64,000 nt of DNA from UBA2386 sp046306335 (GCA_046306335.1 JBKDXM010000033.1:22201-86200), one strand, 5' to 3'; shown: positions 35,346 to 45,032, counted from the stretch's first letter. Notes: generated by a model not told the origin, from the letters alone. Translations and numbers: made by a program.

Positions 35346-36464
35346 TCAGCCGCCGCCGCCGGTGCGACCGCGCGGCGGCACCGCGCACGAGGTCGTCTTC
35401 TTGGCGCCGCGGGCGTCGGCGACGATGCGCTCGGCCAGGCGGTCGGCGGCGTCGCTCGGCGGGATGCGCTCTTCCTTGCTGATCGTCCAGAGTTCCTTCA
35501 GCGCCTGCGGGATGCGCTCGATCTTGCCGAGCGCGACCTTCTCGTCGTAACCGCCCGGGTGGAACTCGACCGACACGTTGATGATGCCGCCGGCGTTGAT
35601 GACGTAGTCCGGCGCGTACAGGATGCCGCGGTCGGCGAGCATCTTGCCGTGGCGCGGTTCCAGCAGCAGGTTGTTGGCCGCGCCGGCGACGATCGGCGTG
35701 TCGAGCTTGGGGATCGACTGGTCGTGCAGGATCGCGCCGAGCGCGCACGGCGCGAACACGTCGCACTTCATCGTCATGACGTCGGCTTCGCTGGCCGGGA
35801 TCAGGCCGATCTCCTTCTCCAGCTGCTTCAGCCGCTCGGTGTTCTTGTCGGCGCCGTAGACCTTGGCGCCGGCCTCGACGAGGCGCTTTGCCAGCGCGCT
35901 GCCGACCGCGCCAGTGCCCTGGATGGCGACCGTGCGACCCTTGGGCGAGTCGCTGCCGAAGGTCCAGCCGAGCGCCGCCTTGATGCCGAGGAACACGCCG
36001 TACGCGGTGTACGGCGACGGGTTGCCGCTGCCGCCGTCCTTGCGCTCGAGGCCGGCGACGTACTTGGTCGCGCGGCGGATGATCTCCAGGTCGCCGACCG
36101 ACGTGTTGACGTCCTCGGCGGTGATGTACTTGCCGCCGAGCGCGTCGACGAGGCGGCCCATGGCGAGGTACAGCGCCTCGGACTTCACCTTCTTCGGGTC
36201 GCCGATCATCACCGCCTTGCCGCCGCCGAGGCCGGTCTGCGCGACCGCCGACTTGAAGGTCATGCCGCGGCTGAGGCGCTTGACGTCGAACAGCGCCGCG
36301 TCCTCCGACTCGTACGGCCACATGCGCAGCCCGCCGAGCGCCGGGCCCAGGGTCGTGTCGTGCACGGCGATGATCGCGTGCAGGCCGCACGACGGATCGA
36401 CGCCGCGGACGACGCGCTCGTAGCCGGCAACGGGGATGTCGGTGATCTGGAGGGTGTTGGTCAC
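35346..36464 (-). CDS. Leucine dehydrogenase (Glu/Leu/Phe/Val dehydrogenase family)
   Basis: A 372-residue amino-acid dehydrogenase. The substrate domain has PALGGLRMWPY and GMTFKSAVAQTGLGGGKAVMIGDP with the catalytic lysines. The NAD domain has VAIQGTGAVGSALAKRLVEAGAKVYGADKN. It reversibly deaminates branched-chain or aromatic amino acids to 2-oxo acids with NAD+. Length and the GGGKAV block fit leucine dehydrogenase best, but phenylalanine or valine as substrate is possible. GTG 36464 is preferred over an ATG near 36585 that adds an unconserved Arg-rich leader. The C-terminus has an odd Gly-rich tail, GRTGGGG. Confidence 0.88.
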   Translation of the reverse strand: MTNTLQITDIPVAGYERVVRGVDPSCGLHAIIAVHDTTLGPALGGLRMWPYESEDAALFDVKRLSRGMTFKSAVAQTGLGGGKAVMIGDPKKVKSEALYLAMGRLVDALGGKYITAEDVNTSVGDLEIIRRATKYVAGLERKDGGSGNPSPYTAYGVFLGIKAALGWTFGSDSPKGRTVAIQGTGAVGSALAKRLVEAGAKVYGADKNTERLKQLEKEIGLIPASEADVMTMKCDVFAPCALGAILHDQSIPKLDTPIVAGAANNLLLEPRHGKMLADRGILYAPDYVINAGGIINVSVEFHPGGYDEKVALGKIERIPQALKELWTISKEERIPPSDAADRLAERIVADARGAKKTTSCAVPPRGRTGGGG

Positions 36465-36652
36465 GGGTTTGGCTGGGGCCTGGACTTCGGGGGCGAGCAG
36501 GATAGCGACGCCGGGGCGGCGCGCCACCGTCGGCGTCCGGGCGGCGGAAGGGCCTCGGTGGCAGGCAATTGCGGCCGGCGACATCCGGGCGTGGCGGCCG
36601 GCGCGGGGCCGCCCGGGCGCGCGGCCGGCCAGGGAGCGGGCCGGGACGACCC

Positions 36653-37933
36653 TCAGCGGCTGCGCGGACGCGAGCCGACGACGACCTGCAGGTCGACCTC
36701 GGCGCCCTCGCGGCGGACGCGCACGGTCGCCGCCTTGCCGATCGTCAGCGCGTCGAGCAGTTCGGTGTAGTGCTCGATGTCCTTGATGGCCGTGCCGTTG
36801 AGCGCGACCAGCAGGTCGCCGGCCTCGATGCCGGCCTTGTCGGCGGCGCCGCCCTCGCGCACCGACCCGACCTTCACGCCGCCTTCTTCGCCGCCGTACT
36901 CGGGCATCAGGCCGAGCGCCGGACGCACGTTCTCGTCGTGCGCCGGGGCCGCCGCCGCCGGCTGACCTGCCGTCGGCTTCGCCTCGGCAGTCTTGGGCTC
37001 GACCAGCCTCGCGTCCGGTCCCTTGGCGGCGCCCTTGTCCTTCTCGCTGCCGATCACCGGCCCCACCATCATCGGCGGCCGCTCGACCTCCGCAGTGACG
37101 ACCACGTAGCTGCCGACGTCCTTCGGCGACGTGAACGGGTCGGACGACGGTTCCTTGACCGTCTCCGCCGACAGCACGCGGCAATCGAGGTCCGGCCGGC
37201 GGTTCTTGATGCGCTGCACGGTGCCGCGGCCGTGGTCGGAGTGCATGCGGCCGCAGACCAGCACGACGAGAGGCTTCGACTCGCCGACGGGCAGGCTGGC
37301 GAGGTAGTCGGTGATCGACTCCGCCATGGTGTCGTCCTTGATGCACTGCGCCGCGTACATGCGGCCGAGGAACTCCCTGGTCACGCCCGGATGGCCGTCC
37401 ATCGCCTTGACGAACTCGGCGTAGTACGCGTCCTCCGGAGCGGTGGTCTCGCGCGCGACGTTGGCCTCGCCCGCCACTGCCGTCGCGCCCTCGCGCGCCA
37501 CCTTGGCGGCGAGCTTGCGCGGCGCGTTGGCCGCGAGCACGACGATGCCGTTGGCCTTGGCGTACTCGACGACCGGGCGGTAGTCGCGGCGGTAGTCGGG
37601 CCACGGCCGCGAGGCGGCGAGGAAGTCGCCCTCGTCGATGGCGCCGGTCAGGTACTGCAGCAGCGTCGTCTGCACGTCGCGCTCGAACATCTCCATCGCG
37701 ATCACCAGCTGCGGCCGGCGCGCGTGCAGCGCCTGGATGAGGTCGAGGTGGGTCTCGTGCCCCGCCGGCGTCTGGTGCAGTTCGCCCAGCGCGACGACGT
37801 CGGCCGCGGCGAGGTCGTCGGCGGCGGTGCCGACCGACACGTCGGCGCCGTCGGCGGTGCGGACGATGCGGGCGGGCGCCGCGCAGGCGGCGCCGAGCAA
37901 GGCGAGGAGGACGACGAACCAGTGCGAGCGCAT
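36653..37933 (-). CDS. ChaN-family lipoprotein fused to a PDZ domain
   Basis: A 426-residue exported protein with lipobox-like LLGAAC at about residues 12-17. Residues 30-260 match ChaN-type haem/iron-associated proteins (VVALGELHQTPAGHETHLDLIQAL and AMEMFERDVQTTLLQYLTGAIDE, then PWPDYRRDYRPVVEYAK). A Pro/Ala/Lys linker follows. The C-terminal PDZ (about 335-425) has GVKVGSVREGGAADKAGIEAGDLLVALNGTAI. ChaN binds haem in some pathogens and is thought to serve iron uptake. Fusion to a peptide-binding PDZ is unusual and may tether it to an envelope protease or partner. ATG 37933 starts the signal peptide. Confidence 0.8.
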   Translation of the reverse strand: MRSHWFVVLLALLGAACAAPARIVRTADGADVSVGTAADDLAAADVVALGELHQTPAGHETHLDLIQALHARRPQLVIAMEMFERDVQTTLLQYLTGAIDEGDFLAASRPWPDYRRDYRPVVEYAKANGIVVLAANAPRKLAAKVAREGATAVAGEANVARETTAPEDAYYAEFVKAMDGHPGVTREFLGRMYAAQCIKDDTMAESITDYLASLPVGESKPLVVLVCGRMHSDHGRGTVQRIKNRRPDLDCRVLSAETVKEPSSDPFTSPKDVGSYVVVTAEVERPPMMVGPVIGSEKDKGAAKGPDARLVEPKTAEAKPTAGQPAAAAPAHDENVRPALGLMPEYGGEEGGVKVGSVREGGAADKAGIEAGDLLVALNGTAIKDIEHYTELLDALTIGKAATVRVRREGAEVDLQVVVGSRPRSR

Positions 37934-38047
37934 GGCGACATGAAACCTGCCCGGCGCGCGCGCGACAAGGCGACCCGTCGCCCGATCGCCGGATCGCGCC
38001 CTTCCGCGGCGGCGCATCGGCGTGTCGAATGCCCGCCCCGCGCCCGC

Positions 38048-38826
38048 ATGAAGATCACCACCTGGAACGTCAACAGCCTGCGCATGCGGCTGACGCACGT
38101 CGTCGACTTCCTGCGCGAACACCGTCCGGACGTGCTGTGCCTGCAGGAGACCAAGGTGCAGGACCCGCAGTTCCCGCGCGAACCGCTGGAGGACGAGGGC
38201 TACGAGGCCGTGTTCGTCGGCCAGAAGGCCTACAACGGCGTCGCCATCCTGACCGCCAAGCCGGCGTCGGCGATCAAGAAGGGCTTCCCCGACGACGGCC
38301 CGGACGCCGACAAACGCGTGATCGGCTGCGACGTCGGCAGCTGGCGCGTGCTCAACCTGTACTGCCCGAACGGCCAGGACGTCGGCACCGACAAGTACCG
38401 CTTCAAGCTCGACTGGTTCCGCCGCCTGCGCGCCTTCCTCGACCAGGAGTACGCCGCCGACCAGCGCGTGGTCGTGGTCGGCGACTTCAACGTCGCGCTC
38501 GACGACCGCGACGTGCACGACCCGGTCTGGTGGCACGAGAAGATCCTGTGCTCGACGCCCGAGCGGCAGGCCATGCGCGACGTCATGGCGTTCGGCCTCG
38601 CCGACGGCCTGCGCCTGCACCGCCAGGAAGGCGGCATCTACACGTGGTGGCACTACCGCGCCGGCGCCGCCTACAAGGACGACGGCCTGCGCATCGACTA
38701 CGTGCTGTGCACGCCGCCCGCCGCCGGCCTGTGCGCCGAGGTCGTCGTGCACAAGGACGTGCGCATGCAGAAGCAGCCGAGCGACCACGTGCCGGTGACC
38801 GCGGTGTTCCGCGACGGTGCGGGCTG

Positions 38827-38827
<1 letters not shown>
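38048..38827 (+). CDS. xth: Exodeoxyribonuclease III (AP endonuclease)
   Basis: A 259-residue member of the EEP nuclease superfamily. Active-site blocks are all present: TTWNVNSLRMR, LCLQETKVQDPQFP (metal Glu), VVVGDFNVALDDRDVHDP (Asp/Asn), LRIDYVLCT and SDHVPVTA (catalytic His). It cuts DNA at abasic sites and removes 3'-blocking groups in base excision repair. The stop TGA shares a base with the ABC gene's start (TGATG). The gene is divergent from the ChaN-PDZ gene. Confidence 0.95.
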
Positions 38828-39557
<730 letters not shown>

Positions 39558-39561
<4 letters not shown>

Positions 39562-41201
39562 ACCTCCTGCTCGCCGACGTGCGCGCGCTCGCCGGATTGC
39601 CGCGGACCGCGGCCGGCCGGCGCGTGCTCGCCGCGAGCGGCGGCGGGCTGCTGCTGCTGGGCCTCCTGTCCTGGTGGTTCGCCAACGCGCTGCTGGACCA
39701 GCCCGGCCTCGTCGTCGCGCTGCACGACGCCAGCGATGGACGATCGCAGGCGGCGTTGTTCGGGCACGCGCTCACCGCCTGCCCGATGGTCGCCGCGTGG
39801 CTCGGCCTCGCGCTCGCGCAGCGCACGCTCTTCGAGGCGCCCGAGCTGCCGCTGTGGCGGCTCGCGCCGCTGCCGCCGTGGCGACCGGCGCTGCAGGCGC
39901 TGCTGCGCGCCGGCTTCACCGCGACGCTGTGGGCGCTCGCGATCGCCGGGCCGGGCATCGTCGCCGTGCTGCGGCGCGGGCCGGCGCCGGCATGGGCCTA
40001 CGCGCTGACGCCGTTGGCGGTGGTCGCCGCCACCCTGCCGACGCTGGCGGCGTCGCTGGCGGCGCAGTTGTTGATCGTGCGCTATCTCGCCGGCCGCTGG
40101 CTGCGCCTGCTGCTCGTGCTGTTCGCGGCCGCCGGCTCGATCGGCTTCTCGACGTGGCTGATGCTGGCCCTGTTCGGCAAGCCCCAGGACCACGCGCGCG
40201 ACGTCCTCGCCTTGGCGGCCGCGGACCGGCCGCCGCCGTGGAGCGCGGGACCGGCGGCGGACCTGCTGGCGGCGGCGGCAGGCGGCCGGCTCGACCTGCG
40301 CGCCCTGCGCGACGTCGCGCTGTGGCTGCTGGCGACGGTCGTCGGCTTCCGGCTCGTAGGCCGGGCGCATCCGGCCGCGTGCGAACGCCACCTCGCCGCC
40401 GAACCGCCGGCGTGGCGCCGGCGCGGCGGTCGCTGGCCGGCCGGTCTCGCCGCCAACGTGTTGCGCAATGAGTTCGCGCAGGTGGCGCAGCAGCCGGGCG
40501 CGCTGGTCGGCTTCCTCGTGTTCGCCGTGCTGGTCTTCGCCATGTGCCAGCGCCGCGTGCTCGTCGCCGGCGTGCTGGCCTCGCCGTCGCTGCCTGCCGA
40601 CGTCGCCTGCTTCGCGGCCTTGCTGGCGTGGTGGTTCCTCGCCGTGCTGCTGGTGCTCTACGCGCACATGGGGCGCATCGCCCAGTGGGATGGACCGCAA
40701 TGGACGCTGTGGCAGTGCGCGCCGGCGGCGCCGGGCGCGATCCTGCGCGGCAAGATGCTGGCGGTGATGGCGCTGCTCGGCTGGCCGCTGCTGCTGGTCG
40801 CCGCCGCCGGCGTCGCCGTGCTCGACGCGCGCGCCGACGTCGTGCTCGCGTACGCCGTGACCGCGCTCGGCGGCTCGGGCATGGCGCTCGGCGTGCTGAC
40901 GATCGTCGGCACCGTGCCGGCGCTCGTCCGGCACGACGGCGACGGCGGTTCGCTGCAGGGCGGCAAGGGCCTCGTCGCCGCGCTGCTGCTCGTCGTCGGC
41001 ATGCAGGTCGCGGCGCTGCCGGCGCTGTACGCATGGCACCTGCTCGGCGAACACGTCGCGGTGCACGGGCTCACCACCGCCGAAGCATGGCGTCTCGCGC
41101 CGCCGGTCGTCGCCACGGCGATCGCCTACGGCGCCGTGTGGCTCGTGGTCGGATGGATCGTCGGCAGCTGGAACTTCACCCGGCTGCTGCGGCCGCGCTG
41201 A
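39558..41201 (+). CDS. ABC transporter permease-like membrane protein
   Basis: A 547-residue polytopic protein with about ten to twelve hydrophobic segments, grouped in two halves (about 20-220 and 300-545) separated by a basic loop. Translational coupling to the ATPase upstream identifies it as the membrane partner. The layout resembles large ABC-2-type permeases in which both halves are fused; no conserved substrate motif was recognised. The frame starts at ATG 39558 and ends with the basic tail RLLRPR. Confidence 0.78.
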
Positions 41202-41305
41202 CCGCGCCGATCCGTCGTTCGCTCGCGCATCGCAACGGCGACGCGGACCGGCTACGAAGCCGGCGGACGACACTGCGCATGCCCACCTACCCAACCGATC
41301 GGGCC

Positions 41306-41908
41306 ATGACGCCGACGCGCGTGGCGCGCGGCGCGGCAGCCGCCTTCGCCTGCCTGATTGCGATTGCGTGCGCCGGCCCCGCGCCAGCCACGTCCCGCGC
41401 CCGGATCGGACTCGATCGCACGCCCGGCGCGGAGTTCGTCAGCGCCCGCGTGCACCATGGCGTGCCCATCCTGCAGAAGTCGTTCTTCTGGGACGGCAAC
41501 GGCGAAGTCGACAACAGCGGCATCGGCCTGCACTGGGGCCACTTCGTCGACGAACGACTCGCCTTGGGCCTCGGCTCGAACGTGGCGAACTGGTGGACGG
41601 GCGGTCGCGACGTGCAGAGCGTCGAGCTCGAGGGCCTGATCCGGGTCTATCCCGAGCCCGACTGGCCGCTGTTCGTCAGCGGCACGGGCGGCTACCAGTT
41701 GGCCAACGACCAAATCCCGCCGGGCGGCACGGTGTGGAACTTCACCTTCAGCTTCGGCGCCGGCGTCGAGATCCCGGTGGCCACGGGCACGAGCGCGTTG
41801 GTCGCGCTGGACTACCACCACATCTCGAACGCGCTCGGCCGCGAAAGCGCGCGCAATCCGAGCCAGAACGAAGCCCGCTTCTGGATCGGCGTCGGCTGGA
41901 CGTTCTGA
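41306..41908 (+). CDS. PagL-like lipid A 3-O-deacylase / acyloxyacyl hydrolase
   Basis: A 200-residue outer-membrane beta-barrel candidate with a lipoprotein-like leader (LIAIAC). The C-terminal block ALDYHHISNALG...NPSQNEARFWIGVGWTF matches the PagL family end, including the catalytic His-Ser pair (HxS) and the terminal aromatic residue that targets barrels to the BAM machinery. PagL removes the 3-linked acyl chain from lipid A, so the host may make LPS. ATG 41279 would add nine residues. It is convergent with the phosphodiester glycosidase; a hairpin-ended repeat fills the gap. Confidence 0.78.
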   Translation: MTPTRVARGAAAAFACLIAIACAGPAPATSRARIGLDRTPGAEFVSARVHHGVPILQKSFFWDGNGEVDNSGIGLHWGHFVDERLALGLGSNVANWWTGGRDVQSVELEGLIRVYPEPDWPLFVSGTGGYQLANDQIPPGGTVWNFTFSFGAGVEIPVATGTSALVALDYHHISNALGRESARNPSQNEARFWIGVGWTF

Positions 41909-41935
41909 CCGGGCGGAAGGAACGCCGCAGCCGGC

Positions 41936-42094
41936 AGACTGCGTCACGGAACGCGCGCCGATCCGGTGCGCGGATTCGCGTTCGGGGCGAAGCCGACGAC
42001 CGGAGGCGAATCGGTCGATTCGCCGAGGATCGGCGGCGAGCTCCCGGACGTGAAGACGCGTGCCGGGCGGCGCGGCCTTTCGTGACGCAGACTC
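41936..42094 (-). repeat. Hairpin-ended intergenic repeat, long form, copy 2
   Basis: The left end CTGCGTCACGGAACGCGCGCC (first 20 bases counted from 41939) is an imperfect inverted repeat of the right end GGCGCGGCCTTTCGTGACGC (42070-42089). The core matches 10545-10680 and holds the palindrome GGCGAATC-GGTC-GATTCGCC (42005-42024). The right end runs into the stop codon of the minus-strand glycosidase gene. The element lies exactly between two convergent genes. Confidence 0.8.
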
Positions 42095-43297
42095 CTATGG
42101 GCCGACCGTCAGGTGCAGGCGCGCAGTCGCCGCCAGGCCGGGCACGAGCGGGCACGGCGAGCTCGGCGCCTGCAGCAGCGCCCACTGCATGCCGATCGTC
42201 GTGCCGACGACCGACGGCTGGTTCGGCACGCCCCATGGCCAGAAGGCGAAACCGCCGGCTTGCAGCACGAAGGTCCACGACACCGCGTCGAGGAAGGCGC
42301 AGGGACCGCAAACGAGCTCGTTGCCGGGGAGGCCGATGCCGGCGAACGCCAGCGCGCCGGCGGGCGCGCCCTGCAGCCGCAGCGCGAAGTTGGCGCTGCC
42401 GACGTTGAAGCTGCCGGAGCTGCTGATCGCGCCGGCGTTGCCGCAGCTGCTGCCGACGACGACCGATTGCGCGACGGCGAAGCCGAGGTGGTTGGCGACC
42501 GCGCGATGGCCGCCGTCGCTCGGCTGGTTCTGGACCAGCGCGCCGCCGGGCGGCGAGTGCAGGAACGACGACGAGCCACCGCCGTCGAGGTTGATGGCGC
42601 GCCACGCGCCCATGGCGAGGAACACGTTGGCGAGCTCGGGCAGCGTCATGCCGACCGACCAACCCGGCTGGCGGCCGTCGACGACCGCGACGTAGAGCGT
42701 CGTGCCCTGCTGGTTGACGCCGACCGCCGTGCGCGGGTTGCGCACCAGCGGCTCGACGCGCGCCGTCGCGCCGGTGTTGACGCCGTCGGTGACCAGCAGC
42801 GTGCCCGGCACCGTGTCGGTGCTGCTCGGACCGACGCCCGCGATCGCCCACTGCGCGGCGGCGGCCTGCGCCGTCGTGATGTTGCCGATCGTCGCCAGGC
42901 GGTTCGGCGCGAACACCAGCGCCGGGTCGGGCGCGGCGCCGAACTGGCGCACCGGCGAGACCAGGACGCCGTTGCTCTTGCTCAGTCCGACGATGTCGGC
43001 GGTGGTCGACGACAACGCGCCGAAGAAGTTGGCGTTGATCGACAACCGGTTGCCGAGCTGGTTGTGCCAGTTCAGCGTCGTACGCAGCGAGGCCTCGTAC
43101 GACTGCAGCGGCGACAGCGGCGCCGTCACGCGGATCTCCAGCCGCGGATCGGTCAGGTCGATCACCGCCGTGAAGCCGCGCGCCGTGCCGCCGCTCGTCG
43201 CCCAGACCTGCGGCGCGACCGCGATCTGCGCCGGCGGCGCGGCGGCGACGAAGGCGCAGGCGAGCAAGGCGAGGACGCGCAGCGGCGCAGTCGGCAT
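42095..43297 (-). CDS. Secreted phosphodiester glycosidase (NAGPA domain)
   Basis: A 400-residue exported protein (signal peptide about 1-23). The central domain (about 50-260) has the NAGPA hallmark sequence: NPRTAVGVNQQGTTLYVAVVDGRQPGWSVGMTL and AWRAINLDGGGSSSFL. The family cleaves sugar-1-phosphodiesters, such as the bonds that cap phosphoglycans. The last 130 residues are the Gly/Pro-rich Planctomycetota beta domain, also seen at the end of the M14 peptidase. TAGACT lies six bases before the ATG. The TAG stop is part of the adjoining hairpin repeat. Confidence 0.85.
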   Translation of the reverse strand: MPTAPLRVLALLACAFVAAAPPAQIAVAPQVWATSGGTARGFTAVIDLTDPRLEIRVTAPLSPLQSYEASLRTTLNWHNQLGNRLSINANFFGALSSTTADIVGLSKSNGVLVSPVRQFGAAPDPALVFAPNRLATIGNITTAQAAAAQWAIAGVGPSSTDTVPGTLLVTDGVNTGATARVEPLVRNPRTAVGVNQQGTTLYVAVVDGRQPGWSVGMTLPELANVFLAMGAWRAINLDGGGSSSFLHSPPGGALVQNQPSDGGHRAVANHLGFAVAQSVVVGSSCGNAGAISSSGSFNVGSANFALRLQGAPAGALAFAGIGLPGNELVCGPCAFLDAVSWTFVLQAGGFAFWPWGVPNQPSVVGTTIGMQWALLQAPSSPCPLVPGLAATARLHLTVGP

Positions 43298-43303
43298 GGG
43301 CGC

Positions 43304-43309
43304 AGTCTA
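43304..43309 (-). promoter_or_regulatory. Probable -10 element (TAGACT) for the phosphodiester glycosidase
   Basis: TAGACT on the minus strand, 6 bases before the ATG at 43297, the same hexamer and spacing as for dinB. Confidence 0.5.
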
Positions 43310-43359
43310 CCGCGGCGGGGCCGGACCGGGCGGCTGGGCGCGGTCGCGCTGCCGCGCTC

Positions 43360-43416
43360 GGAGTATGCGTCACGGAACGCGCGCCGGGCGGCGCGGCCTT
43401 TCGTGACGCCGACTCC
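43360..43416 (-). repeat. Hairpin-ended intergenic repeat, short form
   Basis: GGAGTATGCGTCACGGAACG on the left and its near-complement at the right (ending CGTGACGCCGACTCC) face each other with only a few bases between. The element is thus just the two ends of the long form and would fold as one hairpin of about 25 bp. The right end includes the TAG stop of the GNAT gene. Confidence 0.8.
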
Positions 43417-43919
43417 TACGGCGCCGTCGCGGCGGCAGCACAGCGCGCCAGCGCCTCGCCATCGAGCCGGCAGACGCGCCAGTCGGCCAGCAGGCGCGCG
43501 CCCTGGCGTTCGTAGAAAACGATCGCCGGCGCGTTCCAGTCGAGCACTTGCCAGTCCAGCCGCGGGCAACCGCGCGCCACGGCGAGCCGCGCGACGGCGC
43601 GCAGCAGCGCGAGGCCGATGCCGTGGCCGCGCAGGTCCGGCGCGACGAAGAGGTCCTCCAGGTGCAGACAGGCTTCGGTGCGGAACGTCGAGTACGTCGC
43701 GAAGTGCAGCGCGAAGCCGGCCGGTCGGCCCGCCCACTCCGCCAGCAGCGCGCCGCAGGCCGGCTGCGGCCCGAACAGGTGCGCGCGCAGGCGCTGCTCG
43801 CTGACGTCGAGTTCGTGCTCGAGGCGCTCGTAGCGCGCGAGGTCGACGATGAAGCGCGCGACCAGCGATTCGTCGCCGGGCACGGCGGCGCGGACGAGCA
43901 GACGGGGATCGGCGGCCAT
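43416..43919 (-). CDS. GNAT family N-acetyltransferase (SSAT-like)
   Basis: A 167-residue acetyltransferase. The order matches the diamine/spermidine N-acetyltransferase branch: RAAVPGDESLVARFIVDLARYE, then LHLEDLFVAPDLRGHGIGLALLRAVARLA with the acetyl-CoA pyrophosphate loop (RGHGIG), then WQVLDWNAPAIVFYERQGARLL. The substrate may be a polyamine or an amino-acid-like amine. TAGCCT lies 8 bases before the ATG. The stop codon is embedded in the short hairpin repeat. Confidence 0.88.
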   Translation of the reverse strand: MAADPRLLVRAAVPGDESLVARFIVDLARYERLEHELDVSEQRLRAHLFGPQPACGALLAEWAGRPAGFALHFATYSTFRTEACLHLEDLFVAPDLRGHGIGLALLRAVARLAVARGCPRLDWQVLDWNAPAIVFYERQGARLLADWRVCRLDGEALARCAAAATAP

Positions 43920-43927
43920 GGGCGGGC

Positions 43928-43933
43928 AGGCTA
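43928..43933 (-). promoter_or_regulatory. Probable -10 element (TAGCCT) for the GNAT gene
   Basis: TAGCCT on the minus strand, 8 bases before ATG 43919. Confidence 0.45.
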
Positions 43934-43942
43934 CCCGCAGCG

Positions 43943-44003
43943 GGGGGCGCGCCGGCCGAGGGGGCGCCGGCCGCGGGGGCGCCGGCCGCGGGGGCGCCGT
44001 CAG
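43943..44003. repeat. 15-base tandem repeat
   Basis: About four head-to-tail units of GGGGGCGCCGGCCGC; full copies at 43960-43974 and 43975-43989. They fill the gap between the end of the IF-1 gene and the start of the GNAT gene. Each unit holds the palindrome GGCGCC, so the array could fold and act as a terminator for IF-1. Confidence 0.75.
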
Positions 44004-44215
44004 GCGCGGTAGGTGATGCGACCGCGGGTCAGGTCGTACGGCGACAGCTCCACCGTGACGCGATCGCCGGGGATGATGCGGATGTAGTTCTTGCGCATCT
44101 TGCCGGAGATGTGCGCGAGCACGATGTGTCCGCCATCCACCTGGATGCGGAACTTGGTGTTGGCGAGGGTCTCAACGACCGTGCCTTCCAGGACAATCGC
44201 TTCTTCTTTGGGCAC
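44000..44215 (-). CDS. infA: Translation initiation factor IF-1
   Basis: A 71-residue single OB-fold protein: EEAIVLEGTVVETLANTKFRIQVDGGHIVLAHISGKMRKNYIRIIPGDRVTVELSPYDLTRGRITYR is the near-universal IF-1 sequence (shown here by its first and last blocks EEAIVLEGTVVET and RGRITYR). It binds the 30S A site and helps initiator tRNA selection. The start is GTG 44215 with a clear SD-like GGAG 6 bases upstream, unlike most genes here. The leader is about 90 bases and has a strong hairpin. The gene is not in a ribosomal-protein operon. Confidence 0.96.
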   Translation of the reverse strand: MPKEEAIVLEGTVVETLANTKFRIQVDGGHIVLAHISGKMRKNYIRIIPGDRVTVELSPYDLTRGRITYRA

Positions 44216-44277
44216 AACGACTCCAGTGGCGACCAGGATCGGCCGGCGCGACCACCGCCACGGGTGATCGGACCGGG

Positions 44278-44300
44278 CTGTGCGGCTCTGGGCCGCACAG
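44278..44300 (-). promoter_or_regulatory. Hairpin in the IF-1 leader
   Basis: CTGTGCGGC and GCCGCACAG form a perfect 9-bp stem with a 5-base loop, close to the predicted 5' end of the infA transcript. It may stabilise the mRNA or regulate it. Confidence 0.5.
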
Positions 44301-44310
44301 CGGGGCGAGG

Positions 44311-44316
44311 AGTCTA
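44311..44316 (-). promoter_or_regulatory. Probable -10 element (TAGACT) for infA
   Basis: TAGACT on the minus strand, the same hexamer as at dinB and the glycosidase, but about 95 bases before the start codon. This gene therefore has a real leader plus SD, in contrast to the leaderless class. Confidence 0.5.
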
Positions 44317-44402
44317 CGGCCACGCCGGGCGGGCGATCAAGCCGCCCCCCCATCGACGCTGCACCGTGGCGGTCGCCGTGCGTCCGCGCCAGGATGCCGC
44401 GC

Positions 44403-45032
44403 ATGGCCGGCCAGCCCCGCCGCCGCGGCGACGCGCCCGAGCGCTTCGACCGGGCCTATTACGACCGTTTCTACCGCGACCCGGCGACGCGCGTCTCCGA
44501 CGCCGCGGCGGTGGGCAAGCTCGCCGCGCTGACCGCGGCGTGGGCCGCGTGCCTGGACTTCGAGGTGCGCACGATCCTCGACCTCGGCTGCGGGCTCGGC
44601 CATTGGCGCACGGCGGCGCGGCGGCGCTGGCCGCGCGCCGCCTACCACGGCGTCGAGCACTCGCGCCATCTGTGCGCCGAACTCGGCTGGACGCACGGCT
44701 CGATCGTCGACTTCGACCCGGCGCGCGCCTTCGGGGCGGAGCGCTTCGACCTCGTCGTCTGCCAGGGCGTGCTGCAGTACCTCGACGATCGGCAGGCGGC
44801 GGCGGCGCTGCGCAACCTCGCGGACTGGGCCGGCGGCCTGCTGTTCCTCGAAGCGCTGACCGCGCGCGACTGGCGCGAACGCTGCGACCGCGACCGCACC
44901 GACGGCGACGTCCACCTGCGCACCGGCGCGTGGCACCGCCGCCGGCTCGCCCGCGACTTCACGACGCTGGGCGGCGGCGTGTTCGCGGCGCGGCGCGCCG
45001 GCTTCGTCTTCTTCGAACTGGAGACCGGCTAG
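44403..45032 (+). CDS. SAM-dependent class I methyltransferase
   Basis: A 209-residue methyltransferase. SAM motif I is ILDLGCGLGHWRT, acidic loop YHGVEHSRHLCAELG, and motif IV region FDLVVCQGVLQYLDD. It is of the small-molecule/lipid type (UbiE-like fold) rather than an RNA enzyme; the target is unknown. ATG 44403 is chosen; ATG 44394 adds three residues. Its stop is 3 bases before the M48 peptidase gene, so they form one operon. Confidence 0.85.
   Translation: MAGQPRRRGDAPERFDRAYYDRFYRDPATRVSDAAAVGKLAALTAAWAACLDFEVRTILDLGCGLGHWRTAARRRWPRAAYHGVEHSRHLCAELGWTHGSIVDFDPARAFGAERFDLVVCQGVLQYLDDRQAAAALRNLADWAGGLLFLEALTARDWRERCDRDRTDGDVHLRTGAWHRRRLARDFTTLGGGVFAARRAGFVFFELETG

Noticed and set aside
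41936..42094. Integron attC site or CRISPR-like repeat
   Set aside because: The copies are far apart, not in an array, and no integron integrase or cas gene was seen. The position at stop codons fits a terminator or MITE-like element better.
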